14,269 nucleotides of DNA from JAZDEU01 sp043808545. GTDB lineage: Bacteria > Patescibacteriota > Patescibacteriia > JAZDEU01. Below, piece by piece: positions 5,789 through 11,492 of the stretch (position 1 is its first letter; every line of letters begins with the position of its first letter). Made by a program: the position numbers and the translations under genes. The DNA lies in assembly GCA_043808545.1 (NCBI GenBank), contig JAZDEU010000016.1, forward strand, positions 1 to 14,269, written 5' to 3'. The notes under the pieces are model-generated. The model was given only the letters and a program-made list of their open reading frames with translations, ran no database searches and was not told the DNA's origin.

Positions 5789-5927
5789 GTTTAGACGCGC
5801 CATTATTCTGCAAATGCAAGTCATCCATTTAAATTAAAAAGTAAAATAATGCGAATTTACATCAGTGTATTCGGATAATTCGTTTTTGGAGTATTCGGAT
5901 AAAATTTGTAGGTTCGGATTATATTTT

Positions 5928-6041
5928 ATGAAGGTAAGAGCATCAGTTAAGAAAATATGCAGAAATTGTAAAGTAATTAGGCGTAAAAGGCGCGTGACTA
6001 TTCTTTGCAGTAATCCAAAACATAAACAAAGACAGGGATAA
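5928..6041 (+). CDS. rpmJ: Ribosomal protein L36 (zinc-binding form)
   Basis: A 37-aa protein starting [15 protein letters not shown] and ending NPKHKQRQG. The zinc ligands of the C+ form are all present: C11, C14, C27 and H32. L36 sits at the base of the large subunit near 23S rRNA helices. Its place between infA and rpsM is the standard one. The spacer before it has three loose copies of an ATTCGGAT motif (about 5870, 5893 and 5913) and no Shine-Dalgarno. Confidence 0.96.
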   Translation: MKVRASVKKICRNCKVIRRKRRVTILCSNPKHKQRQG

Positions 6042-6053
6042 AAGTCAAAAAAA

Positions 6054-6141
6054 CAAGAAAACATAAAAACAAGAAAACAAGAAAACATAAAAACATAAAA
6101 ACAAAATTGTTTTAATGTTCTAGTGTTTTAATGTTTTATTG
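6054..6141. repeat. 8-bp-period inverted tandem array in the rpmJ-rpsM spacer
   Basis: Read in 8-bp steps, the DNA is six CANNAAAA units (CAAGAAAA or CATAAAAA, 6054-6101), a centre CAAAATTG (6102-6109) and four TTTTNNTG-type units (6110-6141; one is TTCTAGTG). The second half is the reverse complement of the first in pattern, with the phase kept throughout. It ends 5 bp before the rpsM start codon. In RNA it would form a long A-U-rich helix with small internal loops at the two variable positions of each unit. Confidence 0.8.
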
Positions 6142-6146
6142 CTTGT

Positions 6147-6539
6147 ATGATTATAAGAATTGCGGGCGTAACATTGCCTCAAGACAAAAGAATAGAAGTC
6201 GCTCTAACTTATGTTTATGGCATAGGAAGAAATAAAAGCAAAGAAATCTTAAGAGATTGCGGTATTGATTTTGATATGAAAGTGAAAAATTTAGATGAAG
6301 AAATAGTTAAAAAATTAAGAGAAAATATAGAAAAGAAGCAGCTTGTAGAAGGAGATTTAAGGAGAGAGGTTTTATCAAACATAAAGAGATTGAAAGAAAT
6401 AAATTCTTATAGAGGTTCCAGGCATAGTAAAAGGCTTCCTTCAAGAGGGCAGAGAACAAAAACTAACTCTAGAACGGTTCGCGGGAATGTCAGGAGAACT
6501 ATGGGAAGCGGAAGAAAGCCGACTGCGCAGAAAACTTAA
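6147..6539 (+). CDS. rpsM: Ribosomal protein S13
   Basis: A 130-aa small-subunit head protein that contacts 16S rRNA and P-site tRNA. It begins [20 protein letters not shown], with the [14 protein letters not shown] helix-hairpin-helix region. It ends with the basic tail in which [19 protein letters not shown] and the RTVRG block line the tRNA path. Length is normal. There is no Shine-Dalgarno; the start lies 5 bp after an 8-bp-period inverted array. Its TAA stop at 6537-6539 directly abuts the inverted-repeat element. Confidence 0.97.
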   Translation: MIIRIAGVTLPQDKRIEVALTYVYGIGRNKSKEILRDCGIDFDMKVKNLDEEIVKKLRENIEKKQLVEGDLRREVLSNIKRLKEINSYRGSRHSKRLPSRGQRTKTNSRTVRGNVRRTMGSGRKPTAQKT

Positions 6540-6710
6540 TTAGTGTCTGTTGAAATAGTCGCAAAATGTCATTCCGACCGAGCGAACCAGACGCTCAAAC
6601 GGCTGGTTCGCGAGTGGAGGAATCTGTTTATTGAGCCAAAGTTGGTACTGTCAACAGATCCCTCGGCTACGCTCGGGATGACAAAAAAATACTATTTCAA
6701 CAGGAGCTAA
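6540..6710 (+). mobile_element. MITE-like inverted-repeat element, copy B (complete)
   Basis: Perfect 13-bp terminal inverted repeats CTGTTGAAATAGT (6547-6559) and ACTATTTCAACAG (6691-6703) can be extended to about 20 bp with three mismatches, from TTAG at 6540 to CTAA at 6710. The interior is itself palindromic, with GTCATTCCGACCGAGCG against CGCTCGGGATGAC, and GAACCAG against CTGGTTC. TAATTAGT occurs on both flanks (6537-6544, 6708-6715), but part of it is shared with copy A, so it is more likely element end than target duplication. There is no coding capacity. It begins on the base after the rpsM stop codon. Copy A at 1-148 is the same element in the opposite orientation. Confidence 0.8.
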
Positions 6711-6763
6711 TTAGTATTTAGTTGGTTATTTATTTTGTATAAATTTAATGAGCATTAATAAAT

Positions 6764-7444
6764 ATGGAAGAAGATAAAAATAAAAAAGAAGAAATAAAAG
6801 ACGAGATTACAGAAAAAGAAGTTTTTGAGAAAAAGGCTGAGAATGATTCTCAGAAAATTGAGATTACTCAAAAAACTGAGATTGAACAGAAAAATGTTAA
6901 AAAAGAAACCACAATAAAAGACGGAACAGATATTTTTGATGATGAGGAAATTGATTTGTCTATTGAAGGAAGCGCTCAAGAATCTAAATCAGGAGCTGGG
7001 GAAGATGGCGAGACAAAGAAAAAGGAAGCTAAAAAGGATGAAAAGAAACAAAAAAAGTCTAAAAAGGCAAAGAAGAAAAAAAATAAAGAAATAAGGAAAG
7101 TATCAATAGGCAGGGCTTATATTAAAGCAAGTTATAATAATACGATGATTACTTTGACTGATAATAATGGAAATGTGCTTATTACAGGAAGCGCTGGACA
7201 GCTTGGGTTTAAAGGACCTAAAAAGTCAACTCCTTATGCCTCAAGCATTATTGTTAGAGATATTATAAATAAGGTTAAGAGTTACGGGTTGCAAACCGTT
7301 TCCGTCTTTGTCAACGGAGTAGGAGCAGGAAGAGAATCAGCTGTTAGAGCTTTAAATGCTAATGGTCTTAATATTTTATCAATAAAGGATATTACACCTG
7401 TTCCGCATAACGGATGCCGCGCTAAAAAGCCGCGAAGAGTGTAG
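6764..7444 (+). CDS. rpsK: Ribosomal protein S11 with a long charged N-terminal extension
   Basis: A 226-aa protein, against about 125-135 for the family. Residues from about 110 are an ordinary S11: VSIGRAYIKASYNNTMITLTD, GSAGQLGFKGPKKSTPYAS, NGVGAGRESAVRAL and the C-terminal PVPHNGCRAKKPRRV. S11 lies in the 30S platform near the anti-Shine-Dalgarno helix. The first 105 or so residues are almost all Lys, Glu, Asp and polar, acidic in the middle (DDEEIDLSIEG) and ending in a lysine block before the core. That part is probably disordered. No Shine-Dalgarno is present. The extension is continuous with the core and uses similar codons, so I keep ATG 6764 as the start, though initiation further in cannot be excluded. 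Confidence 0.95.
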   Translation: MEEDKNKKEEIKDEITEKEVFEKKAENDSQKIEITQKTEIEQKNVKKETTIKDGTDIFDDEEIDLSIEGSAQESKSGAGEDGETKKKEAKKDEKKQKKSKKAKKKKNKEIRKVSIGRAYIKASYNNTMITLTDNNGNVLITGSAGQLGFKGPKKSTPYASSIIVRDIINKVKSYGLQTVSVFVNGVGAGRESAVRALNANGLNILSIKDITPVPHNGCRAKKPRRV

Positions 7445-7598
7445 ATGCCAATTTTAAATTTTAAATTTACAATTTTAAATATAATATTCAATAATAAATA
7501 TTAAAATATTAACGACTTTTTGTTTTCCACCATCCATTTTATATTAAAATATTTGATATTTTTTTAAAATTTAAAATTTAAAATTTAATAATTATAGT
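7445..7598. repeat. 7-bp-period inverted arrays in the rpsK-rpsD spacer
   Basis: The left part (about 7450-7485) reads as AATTTTA units repeated every 7 bp with one variant (AATTTAC). The right part (about 7566-7587) is three AAAATTT units, the reverse complement of the same period. Between them is about 80 bp with a further AATATTAAAATATT-type inverted pair. The right array ends 12 bp before the rpsD start codon. No gene fits here. Confidence 0.65.
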
Positions 7599-8225
7599 AT
7601 GTTAAAAACTGAAAGATGTAAACAATGCAGAAGAGAAGGGAAAAAGCTTTTTTTGAAAGGCGATCGTTGCAATAGCGGAAAATGTTCTATTACGAAAAGA
7701 AATTATAAGCCTGGGATGCATGGAAATAAAACATTTACTAAATTAACAGCTTACGGTATTCAGTTAAGAGAAAAACAGCAAGCTAAAAGAATTTATGGAA
7801 TAAATGAGACGCAGTTAAGAAATTATTATGACAGCGCGATGCAAAAGAAAGGCGATACTGGAGCTAAAATTATAGACTCTTTAGAGAGAAGAATGGACAA
7901 TGTTATATATAGGCTGGGAATAGCACGATCAAGAAAAGAAGCTCGCCAGCTTGTTAAACATGGTTTTTTTGTTTTAAATGGTAAAAAAGCGGATATACCT
8001 TCAATGCAAGTAAAAATGAATGATATTATAAATTTCAAGAAGACGAAAGAAGGGAAAAAAGTAGCGGAAAAAATTTCAGGGAATAATGTTGATGCAAGCA
8101 AATTGCCTTCATGGCTTGTTATAGATATTAAGAATAAATCAGGAAAAGTTGTTGGAGACCCTAAGGCAGAAGAAGTAAATCCGATTTTTGATTTAAAGGC
8201 GATAGTAGAATTTTATTCCAGATAA
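7599..8225 (+). CDS. rpsD: Ribosomal protein S4 (zinc-binding form)
   Basis: A 208-aa 16S-binding assembly initiator protein. The N-terminus has the four zinc cysteines of the C+ form: C7, C10, C24 and C29. The S4 RNA-binding domain follows, with LERRMDNVIYRLGIARSRKEARQLVKHGFFVLNGKKADIPS at about residues 94-134, and the conserved end is NPIFDLKAIVEFYSR. Length is normal. In many bacteria S4 represses its own operon by binding the leader; no such pseudoknot was evident here. It is the third gene of the rpsM-rpsK-rpsD-rpoA-rplQ order. The start follows a 7-bp-period array with no Shine-Dalgarno. Confidence 0.97.
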   Translation: MLKTERCKQCRREGKKLFLKGDRCNSGKCSITKRNYKPGMHGNKTFTKLTAYGIQLREKQQAKRIYGINETQLRNYYDSAMQKKGDTGAKIIDSLERRMDNVIYRLGIARSRKEARQLVKHGFFVLNGKKADIPSMQVKMNDIINFKKTKEGKKVAEKISGNNVDASKLPSWLVIDIKNKSGKVVGDPKAEEVNPIFDLKAIVEFYSR

Positions 8226-8229
8226 ATTA

Positions 8230-8294
8230 TTTTAGATTTTAGATTGCAGATTTTAGATTATTTGAATCAAAAATCAAAAATCAAAAATCAAAAA
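8230..8294. repeat. 7-bp-period inverted array in the rpsD-rpoA spacer
   Basis: In 7-bp steps: TTTTAGA (8230), TTTTAGA, TTGCAGA, TTTTAGA, TTATTTG (8258-8264), then four AATCAAA units (8265-8292). The second half is roughly the reverse complement of the first, centred near 8261, so the RNA can fold into an A-U-rich hairpin. It fills almost the whole 77-bp spacer and ends about 10 bp before the rpoA ATG. Confidence 0.78.
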
Positions 8295-8302
8295 TTCTCT
8301 TT

Positions 8303-9094
8303 ATGAACATACCACTTCCTGCAAAAATAGAGATAGCAGAGGATAAAAAAAATCCTAATGAAGGAATTGTTGCGATAGAACCATGCTATCCCGGATATGG
8401 AATAACAATCGGCAATGCTTTAAGAAGAGTTATGCTCTCCTCATTAGAGGGTGCGGCAGTAACAAGCGTAAAAATAAAAAATGTACAGCACGAATTTTCT
8501 ACCTTGCCTAATATTAAGGAAGATGTTTTACAGCTTATATTGAATTTAAAGAAAATAAGATTTAAGATGTATAGCGATGAACCTGTTAAATTAGAATTAA
8601 AAGCAAAGGGAGAAAAAGAAGTTAAAGCTTCTGATATTAAAGCAACAAGCGATGTAGAGGTTATGAATAAGGATTTAAAATTAGCTACATTAACTAATAG
8701 AAACGCTGAATTAGATATGGAAATTACTGTTGCTAAAGGATTAGGTTATGTGAGTTCTGAGCAAAAAGAGGCTCAAGCCGAAGAAAAAGAGATTGGGAAT
8801 ATAATTATTGATTCTGTTTTTACCCCGGTAGTTAATGTCGGTTTAAGGATTGAAAATGTCCGCGTAGGGCAGATGACGAATTATGAAAAATTGATAATGA
8901 ATGTAGAAACAGATGGAACGATTACTGTCCGAGAAGCAGTTGAAAAGTCAGCTCAAATTTTATTAGATCATTTTGGTTTAGTATTAGGAAAAAAGCCTGA
9001 GCCGGAAAGTATAGAAAAAGAAGAAGAAGTGAAAGAGGAGAAAAAAGAAGTAAAAGAAATTAATAAAAAGAAGGCAAAAAAAGATAAAGCATAG
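8303..9094 (+). CDS. rpoA: RNA polymerase alpha subunit lacking the C-terminal domain
   Basis: A 263-aa protein; typical bacterial alpha is about 310-340. The N-terminal dimerisation and assembly domain is whole: YGITIGNALRRVMLSSLEG at about 33-50, IKEDVLQLILNLK, VFTPVVNVGLRIENVRVGQMTNYEKL and AVEKSAQILLDHF near 230. After that comes only a Lys/Glu tail of about 30 residues. The helix-hairpin-helix C-terminal domain, which binds UP elements and activators, is absent. Transcription in this organism should therefore depend on core promoter boxes, which agrees with the exact consensus promoters in the window. The start is the first ATG after the periodic array. Confidence 0.96.
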   Translation: MNIPLPAKIEIAEDKKNPNEGIVAIEPCYPGYGITIGNALRRVMLSSLEGAAVTSVKIKNVQHEFSTLPNIKEDVLQLILNLKKIRFKMYSDEPVKLELKAKGEKEVKASDIKATSDVEVMNKDLKLATLTNRNAELDMEITVAKGLGYVSSEQKEAQAEEKEIGNIIIDSVFTPVVNVGLRIENVRVGQMTNYEKLIMNVETDGTITVREAVEKSAQILLDHFGLVLGKKPEPESIEKEEEVKEEKKEVKEINKKKAKKDKA

Positions 9095-9107
9095 ATTATA
9101 TTCGGAT

Positions 9108-9141
9108 GTCCCGCATTCGTAGTGCGGGTTCGCGAAGCGAA
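9108..9141. repeat. Two small GC-rich hairpins in the rpoA-rplQ spacer
   Basis: CCCGCA (9110-9115) pairs with TGCGGG (9123-9128), and immediately after TTCGC (9129-9133) pairs with GCGAA (9137-9141). The pair is GC-rich in an AT-rich spacer and ends 6 bp before the rplQ start codon. It may be a repeat remnant or may limit coupling between rpoA and rplQ. No T-run follows. Confidence 0.5.
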
Positions 9142-9147
9142 TAACGT

Positions 9148-9498
9148 ATGAGACATAATAATAAAGGAAAAATTTTAGATAGGAAAAAAGCTCCAAGAGA
9201 GCTTCTTTTGCGAGGTTTAACAACCCAGCTTTTGACTCATGAAAAAATAAAAACAACTTTAGCTAAAGCTAAGGTAGTTAAGCCTATTGCTGAAAAGATA
9301 ATCACAAGGGGTAAAAAGAATACATTAGCTAATTTAAGAGAAATTTTAAAATATGTTTTAGATGAAAAAGCCGCTAAGAAAGTAATGAAGACTCTTTCGC
9401 CGAGATATATGGAAAGACAGGGCGGATACACTAGAATTGTGAAACTAGGGACTAGAAAAGGCGATGGTGCGGAAATGGCTATTATAGAATTTGTATAG
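9148..9498 (+). CDS. rplQ: Ribosomal protein L17
   Basis: A 116-aa large-subunit protein near the exit tunnel. It begins MRHNNKGKILDRKKAPRELL, close to the family's MRHR...LgR...hR..ll pattern, continues LTTQLLTHEKIKTTLAKAK, and ends GGYTRIVKLGTRKGDGAEMAIIEFV. Length is normal. It is the last gene of the alpha block. No terminator hairpin is visible before the islet at 9499-10990, so transcription may run into that region. Confidence 0.97.
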   Translation: MRHNNKGKILDRKKAPRELLLRGLTTQLLTHEKIKTTLAKAKVVKPIAEKIITRGKKNTLANLREILKYVLDEKAAKKVMKTLSPRYMERQGGYTRIVKLGTRKGDGAEMAIIEFV

Positions 9499-9524
9499 AT
9501 TAAAATAATACAAATTGCGGAGTA

Positions 9525-9704
9525 AGGCTTCAAGCAAAAATAAAATCCCTGTCTGACGCCCATTATGCATTCATCTGTAACTTTTACTCAATCACAAAAT
9601 TATCACCGTAGATTAGGCTACGGCTCAAATTTTGTTCAATCGTAAAAATTGCATCTAAACGCATACTGAACGCCATACAGGGAAGTTATTTTTGCTTGAA
9701 GCCT
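9525..9704 (-). ncRNA. 180-bp gap-free imperfect palindrome, possible structured RNA or MITE
   Basis: Two 87-base arms (9525-9611, 9618-9704) pair around a 6-base loop with no insertion or deletion in either arm. The outer 19 bp are perfect (AGGCTTCAAGCAAAAATAA with its complement at 9686-9704). CCCTGT/ACAGGG (9547-9552, 9677-9682) and the tip CCGTAG/CTACGG (9606-9611, 9618-9623) are also perfect. By my hand count about 64 of 87 positions match. Among the mismatches, seven would be G-U pairs if the minus strand were RNA and only one if the plus strand were, which favours minus-strand transcription. The strand and the RNA label are therefore tentative. A mobile hairpin element is the main alternative. 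Confidence 0.4.
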
Positions 9705-9796
9705 AAACTTTAATTCGCTTGATATTTTTAGCGGGTTAGATATACTTCAAAAATGAGAAGAAAGTTTTAGTAAACCAAAAGCAGAAAGGAGGGAAA

Positions 9797-9859
9797 ATGC
9801 AAAAAAGATTTGTCTGCGCGGATTGTCCGCTTAAAATCGTATTCAAGAATAGTTCTTGA
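9797..9859 (+). CDS. 20-codon ORF with a perfect Shine-Dalgarno
   Basis: The AAGGAGGG sequence at 9786-9793 stands 3 bp before ATG 9797, the strongest ribosome site in the window. The peptide is MQKRFVCADCPLKIVFKNSS, with one CxxC pair. Its stop lies inside a hairpin, TCAAGAA (9843-9849) with TTCTTGA (9853-9859). It sits 104 bp upstream of the secreted-protein gene and could be a regulatory leader peptide or a free small protein. I do not recognise it. Confidence 0.45.
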   Translation: MQKRFVCADCPLKIVFKNSS

Positions 9860-9963
9860 GTGATGCGGCTTATCTGGTTTGTGAGAATTTATTTCAGTTG
9901 TTCTTTTTATTTGTTTTACTTACGCGTAAACAAAACAACAATTTAAAACGAAAGGAATTATAG
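9860..9963 (+). promoter_or_regulatory. Leader and ribosome site of the secreted-protein gene
   Basis: The sequence GAAAGGAATT ends a few bases before ATG 9964, an ordinary Shine-Dalgarno (AAAGGA at about 9951-9956). Upstream, TTTTAC/GTAAA around CTTACGC at about 9915-9930 could form a weak hairpin. The use of real ribosome sites here contrasts with the nearly SD-free ribosomal genes. Confidence 0.5.
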
Positions 9964-10332
9964 ATGGTGAAAAAGGGTTTCTTGCTAGTTGCTTTTGTCG
10001 TATTATTATGTCTCGCTATGGCTGTTTCTTTGCCGAATGTTGCTCATTCCGAAGGATGCGATTGTTGGATTGTTGACTATGACGAATATTGGATTGATCG
10101 CAATAATCCTGCCAGCGGTGACCATGCTGTTGTATGGTTTAAATGTAATAAAACAAACAAAAATCCCATAGTAACAACCGATTGGCCATGGTCTGGATAT
10201 AAACGAAACTGGATGGTTTGGGATAAGAATACAAACCATCCCATGGTTTTTGTTAACGGTTCATATTATTGGCCGTTAAAAACAATAGGTTGGAAAGAGT
10301 GGGAAATATTTTATACGGTACATCTGAAATGA
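9964..10332 (+). CDS. Secreted Trp-rich protein of unknown function
   Basis: A 122-aa protein I cannot assign to a family. The N-terminus is a clear signal peptide: MVKKG, then a hydrophobic core FLLVAFVVLLCLAMAV, with likely cleavage after about residue 29 (VAHS-E). The mature part of about 93 residues has CDCW at its start, one further Cys, and about ten Trp with many Tyr. It looks like a compact beta-rich extracellular domain, possibly binding carbohydrate or cell wall, but that is a guess. It has a Shine-Dalgarno and a TGA stop, and its codons are less A/T-biased than those of the ribosomal genes, suggesting transfer. It lies in the islet separating rplQ from rplM. Confidence 0.72.
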   Translation: MVKKGFLLVAFVVLLCLAMAVSLPNVAHSEGCDCWIVDYDEYWIDRNNPASGDHAVVWFKCNKTNKNPIVTTDWPWSGYKRNWMVWDKNTNHPMVFVNGSYYWPLKTIGWKEWEIFYTVHLK

Positions 10333-10429
10333 TGAGATAACCCTTTCGGCTATTGCGCTTAGGATGGGGGTGTATTATTATAAGTACATCACCATCCAGT
10401 TTAACTTTGTAATTATACTAAAATTTAAT

Positions 10430-10903
10430 ATGCAAAAAATTATTTCAAAACTCAATCAAACATTTTTGATTTTGTTAATTTCATTTATATTTTTGAATAT
10501 TATTATTTTTTCTTTGCAAATAATATATCCAGCTCCGTCTTGGATAAAAATATGTTCAGAAAATATTTGCTCTGAAGATGAACATAGCGCGATAACTAAT
10601 GCTGATATAATATACAGAAACACTATTCAAAAAATATTTTATATATTATCATTATTTTTTGTTTTAGTAATTTATGCAGTCAGAAAAAAAGAAAATTTTA
10701 AATATATATTTTCATTTTTATCTATTTTTACATTTCTTTTTGCTTACTTTGCCACCGGAGGTCATCAGTGGTATTTTGAATTTGGCGCAGAACCGCCCAG
10801 TGCGATTACTTCTATTCTTATTACTATAATATTATCAATATTTAGTTACTTGTTATATGAATTATTAAAAAAACAGAAATTAATTTGCAAAATAAATAGC
10901 TAA
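10430..10903 (+). CDS. Four-helix integral membrane protein of unknown function
   Basis: A 157-aa protein from ATG 10430. Four hydrophobic stretches are visible: about residues 11-33, 69-84, 92-108 and 125-143. Between the first and second is an outside-type loop with two Cys (ICSENIC) and acidic residues. The third loop has GGHQWYFEFGAEPPS. Positive residues cluster at both ends. I see no family motif. An upstream in-frame ATG at 10364 would add 22 residues without a better start. TATACT at 10414-10419 could be a -10 box placing transcription just before ATG 10430. It shares the islet with the secreted protein, and the two may or may not work together. Confidence 0.65.
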   Translation: MQKIISKLNQTFLILLISFIFLNIIIFSLQIIYPAPSWIKICSENICSEDEHSAITNADIIYRNTIQKIFYILSLFFVLVIYAVRKKENFKYIFSFLSIFTFLFAYFATGGHQWYFEFGAEPPSAITSILITIILSIFSYLLYELLKKQKLICKINS

Positions 10904-10990
10904 ATTTTTGAAACCGTTTAGTCATCAAAAAAGATAGCAATGAAAATAATATAAATAATTTGTATTAGTAAGATTAGCCTTAAATATTAT
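10904..10990. other. Spacer before rplM
   Basis: AT-rich, 87 bp. TATTAT lies directly before the ATG, too close to be a usual -10 box, and no convincing -35/-10 pair or hairpin is present. Confidence 0.4.
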
Positions 10991-11347
10991 ATGACTAAAA
11001 TAAATAGAAAAATACATAAAATAGACATTGCGGGAGAAGTGTCTGGGAGAGCAGCGAGTAAAATTGCTATTTTACTTATGGGAAAAAATAAAGCTTCTTA
11101 CGCTCCTAATATTGATAATGGAGATTTTGTTGAAATTTTAAATGCGGATAAATTAAAATTTACCGGGAAAAAGTTAGAACAAAAGAAATATTATCATTTT
11201 TCCGGTTATCCAGGAGGATTAAAAGAGAAAATATTAAAGGACGTATTCGCAAAAAATCCTAATCAAGTTTTACATAAAGCAGTTTATAATATGCTTCCTA
11301 AGAATAAATTAAGAAAAGAATTTATTAAAAGATTAAAATTTGTATAA
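10991..11347 (+). CDS. rplM: Ribosomal protein L13 (short form)
   Basis: A 118-aa protein; the family is usually about 142. The central signatures are present: VSGRAASKIAILLMGKNKASYAPNIDNGDFVEILNADKLKFTGKK, then YYHFSGYPGGLKEK and a C-terminal AVYNMLPKNKLRKEFIKRL. The N-terminus begins directly with MTKINRKIHKIDIAGE, so the usual first 10-15 residues are reduced, and the C-terminus stops at KFV without the YKG-containing tail. This short form is expected for the group suggested here. It is followed by rpsI, the standard pair. Confidence 0.95.
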   Translation: MTKINRKIHKIDIAGEVSGRAASKIAILLMGKNKASYAPNIDNGDFVEILNADKLKFTGKKLEQKKYYHFSGYPGGLKEKILKDVFAKNPNQVLHKAVYNMLPKNKLRKEFIKRLKFV

Positions 11348-11377
11348 AATACACAAGTGGTAAAAATTTAGTCAATT

Positions 11378-11464
11378 AGTTCCCCTCTACAAAGAGGGGA
11401 CAGGGGTGTGTTTTAATAAATTATAACTTTTACACACCCCTAACCCCTCTTGAAGAGGGGAACT
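11378..11464. repeat. Nested-hairpin repeat (cloverleaf-like) between rplM and rpsI
   Basis: Two arms, 11378-11411 and 11432-11464, are near-complementary from AGTTCCCC through GGGGTGTGT. Each arm contains its own small hairpin, CCCCTCT-ACAA-AGAGGGG (11382-11399) and CCCCTCT-TGA-AGAGGGG (11444-11460). The segment can fold as one long stem or as two short stems. It is GC-rich against an AT-rich background and carries no ORF. Confidence 0.8.
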
Positions 11465-11480
11465 GGCTAAGTAGTTTTTA

Positions 11481-11486
11481 TATAAT
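11481..11486 (+). promoter_or_regulatory. Possible -10 box placed for leaderless rpsI mRNA
   Basis: A perfect TATAAT ends 6 bp before the rpsI ATG, so any start it directs would fall on or beside the ATG, as at 827. No matching -35 box is found at the expected distance, which is occupied by the end of the hairpin repeat. It may be fortuitous, with rpsI read from the rplM transcript. Confidence 0.35.
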
Positions 11487-11492
11487 ACATAT

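Noticed and set aside
5868..5920. Three ATTCGGAT-like motifs before rpmJ
   Set aside because: Copies are short, unevenly spaced and degenerate. A similar fragment before rplQ suggests common background sequence and not an operator set.
6054..6141. CRISPR array
   Set aside because: Units are 7-8 bp with no spacers of uniform length and no cas genes; the arrays are inverted, not direct repeats with unique spacers.
6537..6715. TAATTAGT as an 8-bp target-site duplication of copy B
   Set aside because: Most of the left copy (TTAGTGTC) is also at the matching end of copy A, which has different flanks, so it is probably element sequence.
10364..10429. Longer start for the four-helix membrane protein
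   Set aside because: The extra residues have no clear role. A possible -10 box at 10414 lies inside them, and neither start has a good ribosome site.
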